From: Clostridiales bacterium
GTDB lineage: Bacteria > Bacillota_A > Clostridia > Saccharofermentanales > Saccharofermentanaceae
Direction of reading: 5' to 3'
DNA: 38,244 bases
Assembly (NCBI GenBank): GCA_017649745.1
Contig: JAGCGE010000356.1
Coordinates: 1-38,244, forward strand
Below, one piece after another: positions 14,392 to 23,184 of this stretch. The notes below the pieces were generated by a model that searched no databases, was not told where the DNA came from, and saw nothing but the letters and a program-made list of their open reading frames with translations. The position numbers were made by a program, and so were the translations under genes. Positions within the stretch are counted from its first letter, which is position 1. Each line of letters begins with the position of its first letter.

Positions 14392-17139
14392 TCAGTAAGG
14401 TTTAATTCCTGATGCTTCACAAAGACTAACAAATTCCTCACTCTTTGAGAAGCAGTCGATGACGCTTTCTCTTGTAGCGTTCTTGTCAAGGAGATCTACC
14501 CAATAAGCTAAACCTGCTTCATCAGGTGTTCTATCCATAAATGTCTTGTAAAGACGATCTACGAATTCAGTGTTGGACAAATTGTATCCCTTGAACTCTG
14601 CACTTGTGAAGAACAACAATGCAATATCCCTACCTGTAAGGCGGAAGTTAGCAAGTTCGCCACACCAGTACTTAAGTCCCTCATCATCAGGCTGACGATT
14701 AAGCGCACATGCATAAAGTCTCGTAACGAAAGCCTTAAGTTCTTCAGTAGGCTCTACTGTTGCGTCAGGCTTCGTATCACTACCTGAGTAGATACCGTAC
14801 TCGGCACATGTATTAGCCCACTCAACTGAGAAGATAAATCCTCTTGCAACTTCTTCTCTAGATGCACCTGCATCGAGGAGACCTACCCAGTATTCCTTAC
14901 CCTCCTTATCAGCCTCACGTCCAAAGAATGCGATATAGAGGATGTCAACAAACTGACTGTTAGTGAGTTTCTTATCCTTCAGCTCTTTCGAGAAGAGGAA
15001 TTCTTTCGCAACATCAGCACCCGTGCATTCGAATCTGGATACTCTGTCGATCCAGTACTTCTCGCCTGACGGATCGGATTCTCTTCCAAGAACGTCCTTA
15101 TATAATCTCTTTACAAAATCATTGATAAGTTCGTTTCTAGGCTTTCTCGTTTTGCCGCTATTATTATCATTTCCGCCAGGATTATTATCGTTTCCGCCAG
15201 GATTATCATCGCCACCTGAAGGATTTGTTATTACATCGTCTTCCTTGAAGTGGATAGTAACTTCTTTTTTAGTAGAGAGCTTATCTGTTGCCTCACTATT
15301 CTGATTCTTAATGATCGCTACTTTATCCCAGTCGGCCTTGTAACCGTCATAGTAGATATCAGTAAATGATTCATTATTTGCAAAAGCTGTATCGTGGATC
15401 GTCTTGATGCTTCCCGGCATATTGATGCTCTTAAGGCTCTTACAGTTGCTGAATGACAGATATTCAATAGTTTCCAATGTATCAGGAAGCTTAACATCTG
15501 CGAGTGAATCGCTCATTGCAAGGCCAGGGCACTTGATGGTCTTTATACCGTCAGCAAACTCAGCATTCTTAACTGCTTTTGCATCAGCAAAATGGAATGC
15601 GACATTGTCGTAGCATTTAGGAACAACAAGATCCTCTTTATCATATGTTCCGAGATCGATACGTGCATATTCCGCATAATTCGAGCCTATTTCAGGCATC
15701 TTGTTATCCACATGATTAAGGCCTAAAAAGATATATTTATTCTCGCCGAAGCTGACCTTGTTGACATTAGTCAGGAACGGAAGATAGACGTTACCGTCAA
15801 ATCCGGCACTGACTTCAATATCCATTTGCTTATCGACCATCTCATAAGCGCCAAACTTAAGCTCGATCCAATCATCGATCTCAACCTCAGAAGCAAGACA
15901 GAGAGTTGAAGCTTCACTCAGTTTTTGTGTAAATCCAAGTGTTGTCGAAAAATCGAAATCATTTCTGTTCTCGCCAACGATAACATGCATGGCACCTTTA
16001 TCGAGATACCACATAAAGCCAGGGATAGAGGATCCCATCGGACAATATCCGCTGTCACCTACAGGGACCTCATCACTTCTGGTCTTAACAGGAAGGATGA
16101 CGTTTGTAGAATCTTTTAAACAATGAACTGTGATCTCATGATCTGTGAGAATACCTTCAAGGGTTGCATATACGGCAGTCTGTCCGTCAGGATTTGTTGT
16201 AAAATCAAATTCCATCTTCTTTATCTTATTCCATTCATCCTGAGTTCCGTTAAAGTAGATATCAGTTATCTTAGAACCAATGAAAGCATCCGGCTTGATC
16301 TCCTTGACGGAGTTAGGCATCTCCAACTCCTGAAGACTCTTGGTATTCATGAATGCACTGTATTCGATGATCGAAACAGTTTCAGGTATATTAACGGTCG
16401 TAAGCGCCGTATCTCCCAAAAAAGCATAGTTATCGATATTATCGAGTCCGTTAGGAAGAACTATTTCCTGAATCTTATCACTATTATTTATCCTGAGATC
16501 AACTTTGGCATAACTCTCAGGAACAAAGACCAGCCTGCTGTCGATCTTTTGGAATTCAAGAGTCAGATCACTGCTGTCGTTGCGCTTGATCTCCGGAAGA
16601 GTGATATAGTCATTCGATTCTCTTGTAGAATAATTACGGAAAACAGCATAGAAAGGACTTACCGTATCAACCTTGAGATATCTCAGTGCATCGACCTCTT
16701 CCATGAAGAATACGCCTCTCATACTCTGACCGAATTCAAAATCATATGTGGTACTTGTCATCGGATCAAAATAGATAAGAGGTCTCTCTTCTGTTCCGCC
16801 ATAATCAAGATAAACATATTTTTCATCAGGACATGTTACATAAGATCCGAGAAAACACTCGTTAAACGTCGGGATTGCTTGTTCTAAAGACACCTGTTCC
16901 GAACGATATTGGGATTCTACAGGAGAAAAATTGACCTTCATACAGATCGGCGTATCGTTGTAGTATTCAAAATCTAAACCTGCACGAGAATATCCGCTTG
17001 TATCACCATAGTCATACTCCACTCCGGAAGGACAATAACCCGTATTCATCGGGTCAGTATCTGCGTTCACTGAGGCGAACATCGACATGACCATAGTCGA
17101 AGCTAACAAGACGCTCGTCGCCTTCTGAAATTTGTTCAT
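14392..17139 (-). CDS. Secreted BspA-like leucine-rich-repeat protein with four C-terminal DUF4214 units
   Basis: This is a 915-residue exported protein. The signal peptide is residues 1 to about 26 (basic MNKFQK start, hydrophobic core, likely cut after VNA). Two similar modules follow, each opening with GYCP(S/M)G near residues 35 and 365, and each ending in LRR_5/BspA-type repeats (about 215-310 and 535-620, with IDNYAFLGDTALTTVNIPET and TIEYLSFSNCKSLKSINMPG). The LRR ends also match (ITDIYFNG...EWNKI and FTDIYYDG...DWDKV). A Gly/Asn linker (about 639-665) leads to four DUF4214 repeats, e.g. VKRLYKDVLGRESDPSGEKY. There is no LPxTG or membrane anchor. The role is probably at the cell surface. 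The ATG at 17137-17139 is chosen because GGAGGTG precedes it; a longer frame starts 4 codons earlier. Confidence 0.83.
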   Translation of the reverse strand: MNKFQKATSVLLASTMVMSMFASVNADTDPMNTGYCPSGVEYDYGDTSGYSRAGLDFEYYNDTPICMKVNFSPVESQYRSEQVSLEQAIPTFNECFLGSYVTCPDEKYVYLDYGGTEERPLIYFDPMTSTTYDFEFGQSMRGVFFMEEVDALRYLKVDTVSPFYAVFRNYSTRESNDYITLPEIKRNDSSDLTLEFQKIDSRLVFVPESYAKVDLRINNSDKIQEIVLPNGLDNIDNYAFLGDTALTTVNIPETVSIIEYSAFMNTKSLQELEMPNSVKEIKPDAFIGSKITDIYFNGTQDEWNKIKKMEFDFTTNPDGQTAVYATLEGILTDHEITVHCLKDSTNVILPVKTRSDEVPVGDSGYCPMGSSIPGFMWYLDKGAMHVIVGENRNDFDFSTTLGFTQKLSEASTLCLASEVEIDDWIELKFGAYEMVDKQMDIEVSAGFDGNVYLPFLTNVNKVSFGENKYIFLGLNHVDNKMPEIGSNYAEYARIDLGTYDKEDLVVPKCYDNVAFHFADAKAVKNAEFADGIKTIKCPGLAMSDSLADVKLPDTLETIEYLSFSNCKSLKSINMPGSIKTIHDTAFANNESFTDIYYDGYKADWDKVAIIKNQNSEATDKLSTKKEVTIHFKEDDVITNPSGGDDNPGGNDNNPGGNDNNSGKTRKPRNELINDFVKRLYKDVLGRESDPSGEKYWIDRVSRFECTGADVAKEFLFSKELKDKKLTNSQFVDILYIAFFGREADKEGKEYWVGLLDAGASREEVARGFIFSVEWANTCAEYGIYSGSDTKPDATVEPTEELKAFVTRLYACALNRQPDDEGLKYWCGELANFRLTGRDIALLFFTSAEFKGYNLSNTEFVDRLYKTFMDRTPDEAGLAYWVDLLDKNATRESVIDCFSKSEEFVSLCEASGIKPY
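15160..15222. repeat. Three tandem 21-bp units in the Gly/Asn linker of the surface protein
   Basis: Units at 15160-15180 and 15181-15201 differ at one base, and the third (15202-15222) is diverged. They encode the seven-residue repeat PGGNDNN. Being a multiple of 3 bp, the tract could gain or lose units without breaking the frame. Confidence 0.8.
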
Positions 17140-17175
17140 AAGCACCTCCATTCATACACATCAAAATAAAATGAC

Positions 17176-17181
17176 ATTATA
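17176..17181 (-). promoter_or_regulatory. Possible -10 box of the surface-protein gene
   Basis: A perfect TATAAT on the minus strand lies about 37 nt before the LRR/DUF4214 start, in the 91-nt gap after the histidine kinase. No good -35 box stands at 16-18 nt, so this is weak evidence for a separate promoter. Confidence 0.3.
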
Positions 17182-17230
17182 TATTTTAAAGGGCAGACGA
17201 ACTATTATCAATCATCCGAAAGGATGAAAA

Positions 17231-19015
17231 TCAAAATTTGATCACAGCTTTGAACGTGTTGCCTTCCATGGATATTTCGAGCTTATGACCGGCTGCCTCA
17301 AGAGAGCTTTCCGCGATTGCAAGACCCAGACCGGTTCCTTCTATCGAACCTCTCTCAGAAGTTCCCTTAACAAATGGATCCTTGATATGCTTGAGGTCAG
17401 TTATCTTCTCGTCAGTCAGATCAGTTATCGCAAGCTCTTGGGCATCGATAGAGATATCAACCGCACTGCCTTCCCTGGCGAACTTCGCAGCATTTCCGAG
17501 CAGATTCCTGAGCGCCTGTCTCATGAGGTTCTCATCGGTCTTCACCTTAACATTATCGCCTTTGACAGTGATCTTGATATCATTCTTCTTGAAAAGTTCC
17601 GATATCTTCTCGATCTCATTTTCGACAATACTCTTGATCATGATCTCCTTCATCACGACATTGACCGCGCCTGTCTCACTTTTCGAGAAGTCAAGGATGC
17701 TCTCTATCATATGATTCATCGCCTGAGTATTCTCACGTATCTTCGCGGAATAATATGAGCGTTTGTCGGAATTGATATTTTCCTCAAGATTCTCTGCATA
17801 TGCCGATATCGCAGCAAGAGGCGTCTTGAGATCATGTGCCATGTTATTGGTCACGTTCTTTCTGTATTCAACGATCTCGTAAACTGACTTACGGCTTAAA
17901 TACTTGATATATGAAATTACAAGAGCAAGAACACCTGCGAGCAGGAACCAAAAGATAAAGTTCAAGACAACGACTCTCGGAGCGCATTCGAAAAAGCTCT
18001 CATATTCCGGTGTAGCGATCCACAAAGTCCACTCGTCGAATGTTATATCTTCATCGTCTTCCGACTTGTTCATATCTTCGATCCTAAGAGTACGCGTACC
18101 ATCTGTTATCTTCGAGACATCAGCTGCCGTCAGCATATTCTCCGGCTCATAGAAAACTACCATCGTACTCTTACCAACCTCACGGGAGTCGCTCAGCAGA
18201 TAATCCGAGAAAAACATGTAGCCGCCATCTGAAGCATCTCCGGTTGTCGGGATCTCATCAGTAAGTTCCCATGTTTCTCTGATATACTCTCCTGTCTCGT
18301 CATCCCCACTAAATGCAAAAGTTACCGGTATGAATTTCAGATCGTCATAATCAACATAAATATCTGTTATCGGACAAAGCTTGTACGGATATCCCTGAAC
18401 GTCATCAGGATCGTAAGCGATTTCCTGGAAATGCCAAAACGGATATCCGAGATCATTATCAACACTTTGTACTCTGTCAAGCCCGTTTAAAACTTTCAGA
18501 TCAGCACTGCTAATCCTATCATTCGCATCAAAGCTTCTTCCCTCACCTTCACAACTGAAAGAAAGATCGGGTAGCGAAACATCACAACTCATGATCGTAC
18601 TGTAATCTGTTGACATTCCCTGACGCCAGATAAGAAAGGCGTTCATCCCGTTAATATACTCAGGAGGTGTAACTACCTGATCTTCTACATGGAGTTCAGC
18701 GTAAATACCCGTTCTTTGAGCGGCCATTTGCATTTCTAACAAGAGATGTTGACGAGCCTTTTCGAGGTTCCACTTATATTCGGAAGTGTATCCGAACGTG
18801 TCGCAGTATCTATATGCGTCATAGTACTTTTCGCATTCTTCTTGAAGTGTCTTGATATAAGTATTCTCCAACTCTTCTTTATGCCTCTTTGCCTTAATAT
18901 CAGTCAGCACATACAAATACGCGCCAAGAAGAGCGGTGATCACCCAAAAGATCGCTAATCTGATCAGAAATATCTTAATGAAAACGGGCTTTTTTATTGT
19001 CTTTTTCTTTCTCAT
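17231..19015 (-). CDS. Sensor histidine kinase, membrane-bound
   Basis: This 594-residue kinase has a first membrane helix at about 12-37, a large extracytoplasmic sensor region (about 38-344) without a recognised domain, a second helix at about 345-367, and a cytoplasmic kinase core. The phosphoacceptor motif is AHDLKTPLAAISAY with His394. The N box is NLLGNAAKFA and the G2 box GTGLGLAIAE. The G1 box (DxGxG) is not recognisable: the equivalent stretch is ITDLTDEKITDLKHIKDPF, which may alter ATP binding. No HAMP domain is clear. The ATG at 19013-19015 lies 7 nt after GGAGG; an ATG two codons upstream is too close to that site. It follows the response regulator by 13 nt and is its partner. Confidence 0.88.
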   Translation of the reverse strand: MRKKKTIKKPVFIKIFLIRLAIFWVITALLGAYLYVLTDIKAKRHKEELENTYIKTLQEECEKYYDAYRYCDTFGYTSEYKWNLEKARQHLLLEMQMAAQRTGIYAELHVEDQVVTPPEYINGMNAFLIWRQGMSTDYSTIMSCDVSLPDLSFSCEGEGRSFDANDRISSADLKVLNGLDRVQSVDNDLGYPFWHFQEIAYDPDDVQGYPYKLCPITDIYVDYDDLKFIPVTFAFSGDDETGEYIRETWELTDEIPTTGDASDGGYMFFSDYLLSDSREVGKSTMVVFYEPENMLTAADVSKITDGTRTLRIEDMNKSEDDEDITFDEWTLWIATPEYESFFECAPRVVVLNFIFWFLLAGVLALVISYIKYLSRKSVYEIVEYRKNVTNNMAHDLKTPLAAISAYAENLEENINSDKRSYYSAKIRENTQAMNHMIESILDFSKSETGAVNVVMKEIMIKSIVENEIEKISELFKKNDIKITVKGDNVKVKTDENLMRQALRNLLGNAAKFAREGSAVDISIDAQELAITDLTDEKITDLKHIKDPFVKGTSERGSIEGTGLGLAIAESSLEAAGHKLEISMEGNTFKAVIKF

Positions 19016-19028
19016 ATCCATTCCTCCG

Positions 19029-19700
19029 TCAGGTGATCTTATAACCTCCGCCGATCACCGTCTTAATGATGCTTCCCGCGGTTCCGAGCTTATGACGGAT
19101 CTTCTTTACGTGACTGTCGACAACTCTGTCACTGCCGTCAAAACCCATACCCCATACGAGATCCAATAATCTCTGCCTTCCGAGAACGTGGCCTTTGTTT
19201 TCGAGAAGGACCTTAAGGAGGAAATATTCTTTAGGCGCAAGTTCGATCTCATTATCGTTTACGAACACCTGCATCCTGGATGGAAATACCTTAACGTCGC
19301 CTGCTGAGAGGACCTTGTCGGTATCAACCCTCTCACTCCTGTTAAGAAGCGCCAGGCACTTGGCATACAAGACCTTGAGAGAGAATGGCTTTACCATATA
19401 CTCATCTGCTCCAAGCTCGTATCCTTTAAGGATATTGTCTTCCGTTCCGAGCGCGGTCAGGAACACGATCGGGCAATTGCTTCTCTCACGAAGCTTCTTG
19501 CAGATCATGAATCCGGAAGGCCCCGGAAGCATGATGTCCAGGATCACAAGATCGTAGGAATTATCCGTAACAGCTCTCATTCCATCTTCGCCGTTAGCAG
19601 CCGTATCTATCGTGAATACGCCTTCTCCCTTTTGCTCGAAAAAGTCCACAACAGCTTCTCTTATCTGAAACGAATCTTCAACGATCAGTAACCTTGCCAT
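19029..19700 (-). CDS. Response regulator, OmpR/PhoB family
   Basis: This 223-residue regulator has a receiver domain with acidic pocket E8-D9, phosphoacceptor D55 (VILDIMLPGPSGF), the conserved Thr in VFLTALG and the Lys in YMVKPFS. A winged-helix DNA-binding domain follows (LAPKEYFLLKVLLEN, VVDSHVKKIRHKLG, IKTVIGGGYKI). It is expected to control transcription when phosphorylated by the adjacent kinase, possibly of the surface-protein/polymerase genes downstream, though no binding site was identified. The ATG at 19698-19700 is chosen; a TTG one codon upstream has slightly better spacing to GGAGG and is a possible alternative. An extended -10 promoter lies at 19779-19787. Confidence 0.92.
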   Translation of the reverse strand: MARLLIVEDSFQIREAVVDFFEQKGEGVFTIDTAANGEDGMRAVTDNSYDLVILDIMLPGPSGFMICKKLRERSNCPIVFLTALGTEDNILKGYELGADEYMVKPFSLKVLYAKCLALLNRSERVDTDKVLSAGDVKVFPSRMQVFVNDNEIELAPKEYFLLKVLLENKGHVLGRQRLLDLVWGMGFDGSDRVVDSHVKKIRHKLGTAGSIIKTVIGGGYKIT

Positions 19701-19778
19701 CAAATATCAACCTCCATGCTCAGATGATAAAAGCGCCGTGTGTCCTTTGTATGCCCAATGAGAAAAATATTTACTCAG

Positions 19779-19787
19779 ATTATACCA
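19779..19787 (-). promoter_or_regulatory. Extended -10 promoter of the two-component operon
   Basis: On the minus strand TGGTATAAT gives a perfect -10 hexamer with the TGn extension. No strong -35 is seen, as is usual for extended -10 promoters. The leader to the response regulator would be about 70 nt. Confidence 0.5.
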
Positions 19788-19850
19788 AACACATCAGACT
19801 ACAATTCCCCGCTTTTTCGATATAGAATAGTCTCAGGAGGTACAGAAAAG

Positions 19851-20027
19851 ATGAGCATACCTAAAGATCCTGTAATGCTCTTGAGCTTCGTTAACACTCA
19901 GCTTCGCGATAATTACCCGTCACTTGAGGAATTCGCTTCATCCTACGGGATCTCCGCCAAGGAGATAGAAGACAAGCTTAAGGCTATAGACTATTCATAT
20001 GACAAAGAAAACAATCGCTTCGTCTGA
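19851..20027 (+). CDS. Small DUF4250-domain protein
   Basis: This 58-residue protein begins MSIPKDPVMLLSFVNTQLRD and continues with YPSLEEFA and KLKAIDYSYDKENNRFV. This is the pattern of the DUF4250 family, small conserved proteins of Clostridia and other Firmicutes with no known function. An AGGAGG box stands 10 nt before the ATG; the frame is open further upstream but the family begins here. The protein is soluble and probably helical. The stop codon lies in the loop region of a strong terminator, so the gene is monocistronic. The gene points away from the two-component operon. Confidence 0.87.
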   Translation: MSIPKDPVMLLSFVNTQLRDNYPSLEEFASSYGISAKEIEDKLKAIDYSYDKENNRFV

Positions 20028-20042
20028 AGCGGTTGTTTTTTT
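20010..20042 (+). terminator. Terminator of the DUF4250 gene
   Basis: AACAATCGCTTC (20010-20021) pairs with GAAGCGGTTGTT (20026-20037), 12 bp with one G-T pair and a GTCT loop, running into seven T. The stem includes the last codons of the gene. Confidence 0.9.
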
Positions 20043-20056
20043 GTAAGGAAATCTTG

Positions 20057-20085
20057 TTGAACTTCAAGATCTTATCCTTTACAAT
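20057..20085 (+). promoter_or_regulatory. Promoter of gpmI
   Basis: TTGAAC (20057-20062), a 17-nt spacer and TACAAT (20080-20085). Transcription would begin near 20092, giving a leader of about 49 nt with AAGGAGA before the ATG. Confidence 0.75.
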
Positions 20086-20140
20086 CATTGTGGCATTTAA
20101 AGTGTTTATAAAATTTATATATATAAGGAGACCATAGATT

Positions 20141-21733
20141 ATGAGTCAAAAACCTGTAGTATTAATGGTCCTCGACGGTTACGGAATCACCGATCACGAA
20201 GAGGGCAATGCGATCAAGATGGCTAAAACACCTGTTATGGACAAGCTTATGGCTGAGTGCCCTTACCAGCTCGGTTATGCATCAGGTCTTTCCGTTGGAC
20301 TTCCTGACGGTCAGATGGGTAACTCTGAGGTAGGTCACATGAACATCGGTTCAGGCCGTATCATCTACCAGGATCTTACACTTATCACTAAGTACATCGA
20401 AGACGGCGTTTTCTTCAAGAATGAGGAACTCCTCCGCGCTATCGAGAACTGCAAGAAGAACAATTCAGACCTCCACATCTGGGGTCTTCTCTCAGACGGC
20501 GGCGTACACAGCCACAACACACACCTCTACGCTATCATCGAGATGTGTAAGAAGAACGGTCTTGAGAACGTTTATGTTCACCCATTCTTCGACGGACGTG
20601 ATACACCTCCTGCTTCCGGTAAGGATTACCTCCAGGCATTAGTTGACAAGATGAACGAGATCGGTTGCGGTAAGGTTGCTTCCATGTCCGGTCGTTACTA
20701 CGCAATGGACAGAGATAACAACTGGGATCGTATCCAGAAGGCATACGACGCACTCGTACTCGGCGAAGGCGTTAGGGCTACTGACTGCGTAGAAGCTATG
20801 CAGAAGTCTTACGACGAAGGCGTAACAGATGAGTTCGTACTCCCTACAGTTATCACAGATGCTGACGGTAAGCCACTTTCAGTTGTTAAGCCTAACGACT
20901 CCGTTATCTTCTTCAACTTCCGTCCTGACCGTGCTCGTGAGATCACTAAGGCATTCTGCTTCACAGATGAGGATGTTGCAGCTCAGGATGGTAACGCAGA
21001 TGATCCTAAGTGCATCAAGTTCCTTAAGAGAGCTAACGGATACATGCCTCTTACATATGTCTGCTTCAAGGACTACGACGAGACAATCCCTAACAAGTTC
21101 GTTGCTTTCAAGAAGGAAGAGATCACAAACACTCTCGGTGAGTACCTCGCTAAGAACGGCTTGAAGCAGCTCCGTCTTGCTGAGACAGAGAAGTATGCTC
21201 ACGTAACATTCTTCTTCAACGGTGGTATCGAGGAGCCTAACAAGGACGAGGATCGTACACTTGTTAATTCACCTAAGGTTGCTACATATGACCTTAAGCC
21301 TGAGATGAGCGCTCCTGAGGTTTCTGAGAAGCTCGACGCAGCTATCACATCCGGTAACTATGACGTTATCATCATCAACTTCGCTAACCCTGACATGGTT
21401 GGTCATACAGGTGTTATCGAGGCAGCTGTTAAGGCTGTTGAGAGAATCGACCAGTGCGTAGGCGCTGCTGTTGAGGCAGTTAAGAAGGTTGATGGCGTTA
21501 TGTTCATCTGTGCAGACCACGGTAACGCAGAGCAGATGATCAACTATGAGACAGGCGATCCGCACACAGCTCATACAACAAACCCTGTTCCATTCATCCT
21601 CGTTAACTACGATCCAGCTTACACACTTGCAGAAGGCGGAAGACTTTGCGATATCGCACCTACACTTCTCGAAGTTATGGGTCTCCCACAGCCTGCTGAG
21701 ATGACAGGTAAGTCACTTCTCGTTAAGAAGTGA
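20141..21733 (+). CDS. gpmI: 2,3-bisphosphoglycerate-independent phosphoglycerate mutase
   Basis: This 530-residue, Mn-dependent enzyme interconverts 3- and 2-phosphoglycerate in glycolysis. It belongs to the alkaline phosphatase superfamily: VLMVLDGYG holds a metal-binding Asp, GQMGNSEVGHMNIGSGR contains the phosphorylated Ser62, and FDGRDTPPASGK, NFRPDRARE, FADHGNAEQM-like (ICADHGNAEQM) and DPHTAHTTNPVPF carry the remaining metal and substrate residues. The codon usage is visibly more biased than in neighbours (CGT for Arg, AAG for Lys, CTC/CTT for Leu), as expected for a highly expressed glycolytic gene. It has its own promoter and terminator, so it is monocistronic. Confidence 0.96.
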   Translation: MSQKPVVLMVLDGYGITDHEEGNAIKMAKTPVMDKLMAECPYQLGYASGLSVGLPDGQMGNSEVGHMNIGSGRIIYQDLTLITKYIEDGVFFKNEELLRAIENCKKNNSDLHIWGLLSDGGVHSHNTHLYAIIEMCKKNGLENVYVHPFFDGRDTPPASGKDYLQALVDKMNEIGCGKVASMSGRYYAMDRDNNWDRIQKAYDALVLGEGVRATDCVEAMQKSYDEGVTDEFVLPTVITDADGKPLSVVKPNDSVIFFNFRPDRAREITKAFCFTDEDVAAQDGNADDPKCIKFLKRANGYMPLTYVCFKDYDETIPNKFVAFKKEEITNTLGEYLAKNGLKQLRLAETEKYAHVTFFFNGGIEEPNKDEDRTLVNSPKVATYDLKPEMSAPEVSEKLDAAITSGNYDVIIINFANPDMVGHTGVIEAAVKAVERIDQCVGAAVEAVKKVDGVMFICADHGNAEQMINYETGDPHTAHTTNPVPFILVNYDPAYTLAEGGRLCDIAPTLLEVMGLPQPAEMTGKSLLVKK

Positions 21734-21753
21734 TCTAAATCACGATTAAACTG

Positions 21754-21791
21754 CGGAGCATTCTCTCATTAGGGTGAATGCTCCGTTTTTT
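21754..21791 (+). terminator. Terminator of gpmI
   Basis: CGGAGCATTC (21754-21763) and GAATGCTCCG (21776-21785) form a perfect 10-bp stem with a 12-nt loop, followed by six T. Confidence 0.92.
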
Positions 21792-21804
21792 GTTGGTTTT
21801 ATTT

Positions 21805-21813
21805 TGTTATACT
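21805..21813 (+). promoter_or_regulatory. Extended -10 promoter of the 447-residue membrane protein gene
   Basis: TGTTATACT contains a TGn extension and a five-of-six -10 hexamer, right after the gpmI terminator. The predicted leader is about 19 nt. Confidence 0.5.
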
Positions 21814-21838
21814 TAAAATAAAAAAGGGCAAAATCGAA

Positions 21839-23182
21839 ATGAAGTTTGATGAGAATGATCCAAAATATTTTGTGAGCAACAAATCAATGTTGATGAATTC
21901 AGAGACCCAGCAATTACTTTTCGAGCACAAAGAAAGAGCCAGAGAGCAATTAAATGCACTCGTAAACGACGCTAAGAATAAGTTTCTCGGTAATGACGAT
22001 TCATATATTGATGAGGTCCTTCATCCTGAAAAGGTAAAACCAAAGGAAAAGGGTTCATTCAAGGGTCTCGTGCCACTACTTATCTTCGGAGTCGGAGTGA
22101 TATCTGTGCTCATGATCGCCAAGACAAGAAACTTCATTGGTGTAATGGCAGCATTCTTCTCGATAATACTCGCTTTAGGAATCTATATTCTCGTAACAGG
22201 AAATGCAAAGGTCAAGACTTACTCAGGATATACATCTAACACTAAGGGTGGCGGCATATTCCTTATAATCCTTGGCATTCTTGGAATCACTCCTGCATTG
22301 ATCGGAAACAGATTCGCACTGGGAAGCACTCCTTTGCTTCTCGGTATTCTTCTGTTCGGAGCGATCGGACTATATATGCTCGTAATGTTCATCATGTCTC
22401 TTCCTTTCATTCCTAGCAGATACAAAGTAACAGTAGATGCCTCATGTGTGGGATTCGCAAGATGGGTCGAATCAGAGGATAACAGAGAAGTTCTCTATAC
22501 TTCACCGATCTTCGTTTACGAATATGAAGGCAGCGAATATGTAAGCCTTTATGATAATCCGATCAAGGGTTCAGCGGCTGATACATTGATGGGAAATAGT
22601 CAGATAACTATCGATCCTAAGTTTCCGAATGATATAAGACGAGGACGTCGTTCGACTGATTTTCAGGCTTTGCTCATTTCACTCCTTCTTCTTCTCATGG
22701 CAGGAGTGTTAGTATACTTCTTGTTCGCAAACAATCTGATATTGGATGAAGTTGATAACAACACTCAGAGCTTTTCATCAATCATATCCACACTGATGGA
22801 TAAAAACACCTCTAACGATGAGAAAGCAGATAAGCTCGAGAGACTCATTTCAGGATCAGGAACAATAACCGATAAAAATATCGATAAGAAGTGTCCTAAG
22901 GGAAAGACATGGTATGTTGAGGAAGTATATCTCGATGATGAAAAGATAGTGGCGGGAGAAAAAGAAATCATCCTGTACGTCAAGGATGACGACGCATTTG
23001 CTCCTTATACGATCAATGCGAATTCAAGCCACAGAGTAGCCGAATTGTACGAAAAGAACTTTTTCTTCTATACGATCGACGAAGAAGCATTAGCTAACGG
23101 TAAGCCTTACAAGATCGTGTTCTTCTCACGTAATGCTAAGACATACACCTACGAAGGCGATCATACGGCTTATGTGAAATGA
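21839..23182 (+). CDS. Hypothetical multi-pass membrane protein
   Basis: This 447-residue protein matches no family I recognise. Residues 1-75 are charged and probably cytoplasmic. Four membrane helices follow between about 78 and 200 (LVPLLIFGVGVISVLMIA, FIGVMAAFFSIILALGIYIL, GIFLIILGILGITPALIG, LLLGILLFGAIGLYMLVMF). Next is a soluble stretch (about 200-275) like a DUF3592-type loop (EYEGSEYVSLYDNPI), then one more helix (ALLISLLLLLMAGVLVYFLF). An outer domain of about 140 residues at the C-terminus is rich in Asp, Lys and Tyr. The ribosome site is poor (AGGGC). Its end lies 2 nt from the end of the convergent ABC permease gene with no terminator between. The function is unknown. Confidence 0.7.
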   Translation: MKFDENDPKYFVSNKSMLMNSETQQLLFEHKERAREQLNALVNDAKNKFLGNDDSYIDEVLHPEKVKPKEKGSFKGLVPLLIFGVGVISVLMIAKTRNFIGVMAAFFSIILALGIYILVTGNAKVKTYSGYTSNTKGGGIFLIILGILGITPALIGNRFALGSTPLLLGILLFGAIGLYMLVMFIMSLPFIPSRYKVTVDASCVGFARWVESEDNREVLYTSPIFVYEYEGSEYVSLYDNPIKGSAADTLMGNSQITIDPKFPNDIRRGRRSTDFQALLISLLLLLMAGVLVYFLFANNLILDEVDNNTQSFSSIISTLMDKNTSNDEKADKLERLISGSGTITDKNIDKKCPKGKTWYVEEVYLDDEKIVAGEKEIILYVKDDDAFAPYTINANSSHRVAELYEKNFFFYTIDEEALANGKPYKIVFFSRNAKTYTYEGDHTAYVK

Positions 23183-23184
23183 TC

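Noticed and set aside
16123..16887. Long plus-strand open frame (254 codons) within the surface-protein gene
   Set aside because: It is a shadow frame: no ribosome site, no domain, and the minus-strand protein is clearly real.
17213..17226. CATCC-GAAA-GGATG hairpin after the histidine kinase
   Set aside because: The stem has only 5 bp and no U-tract on the minus strand, so a terminator is not supported.
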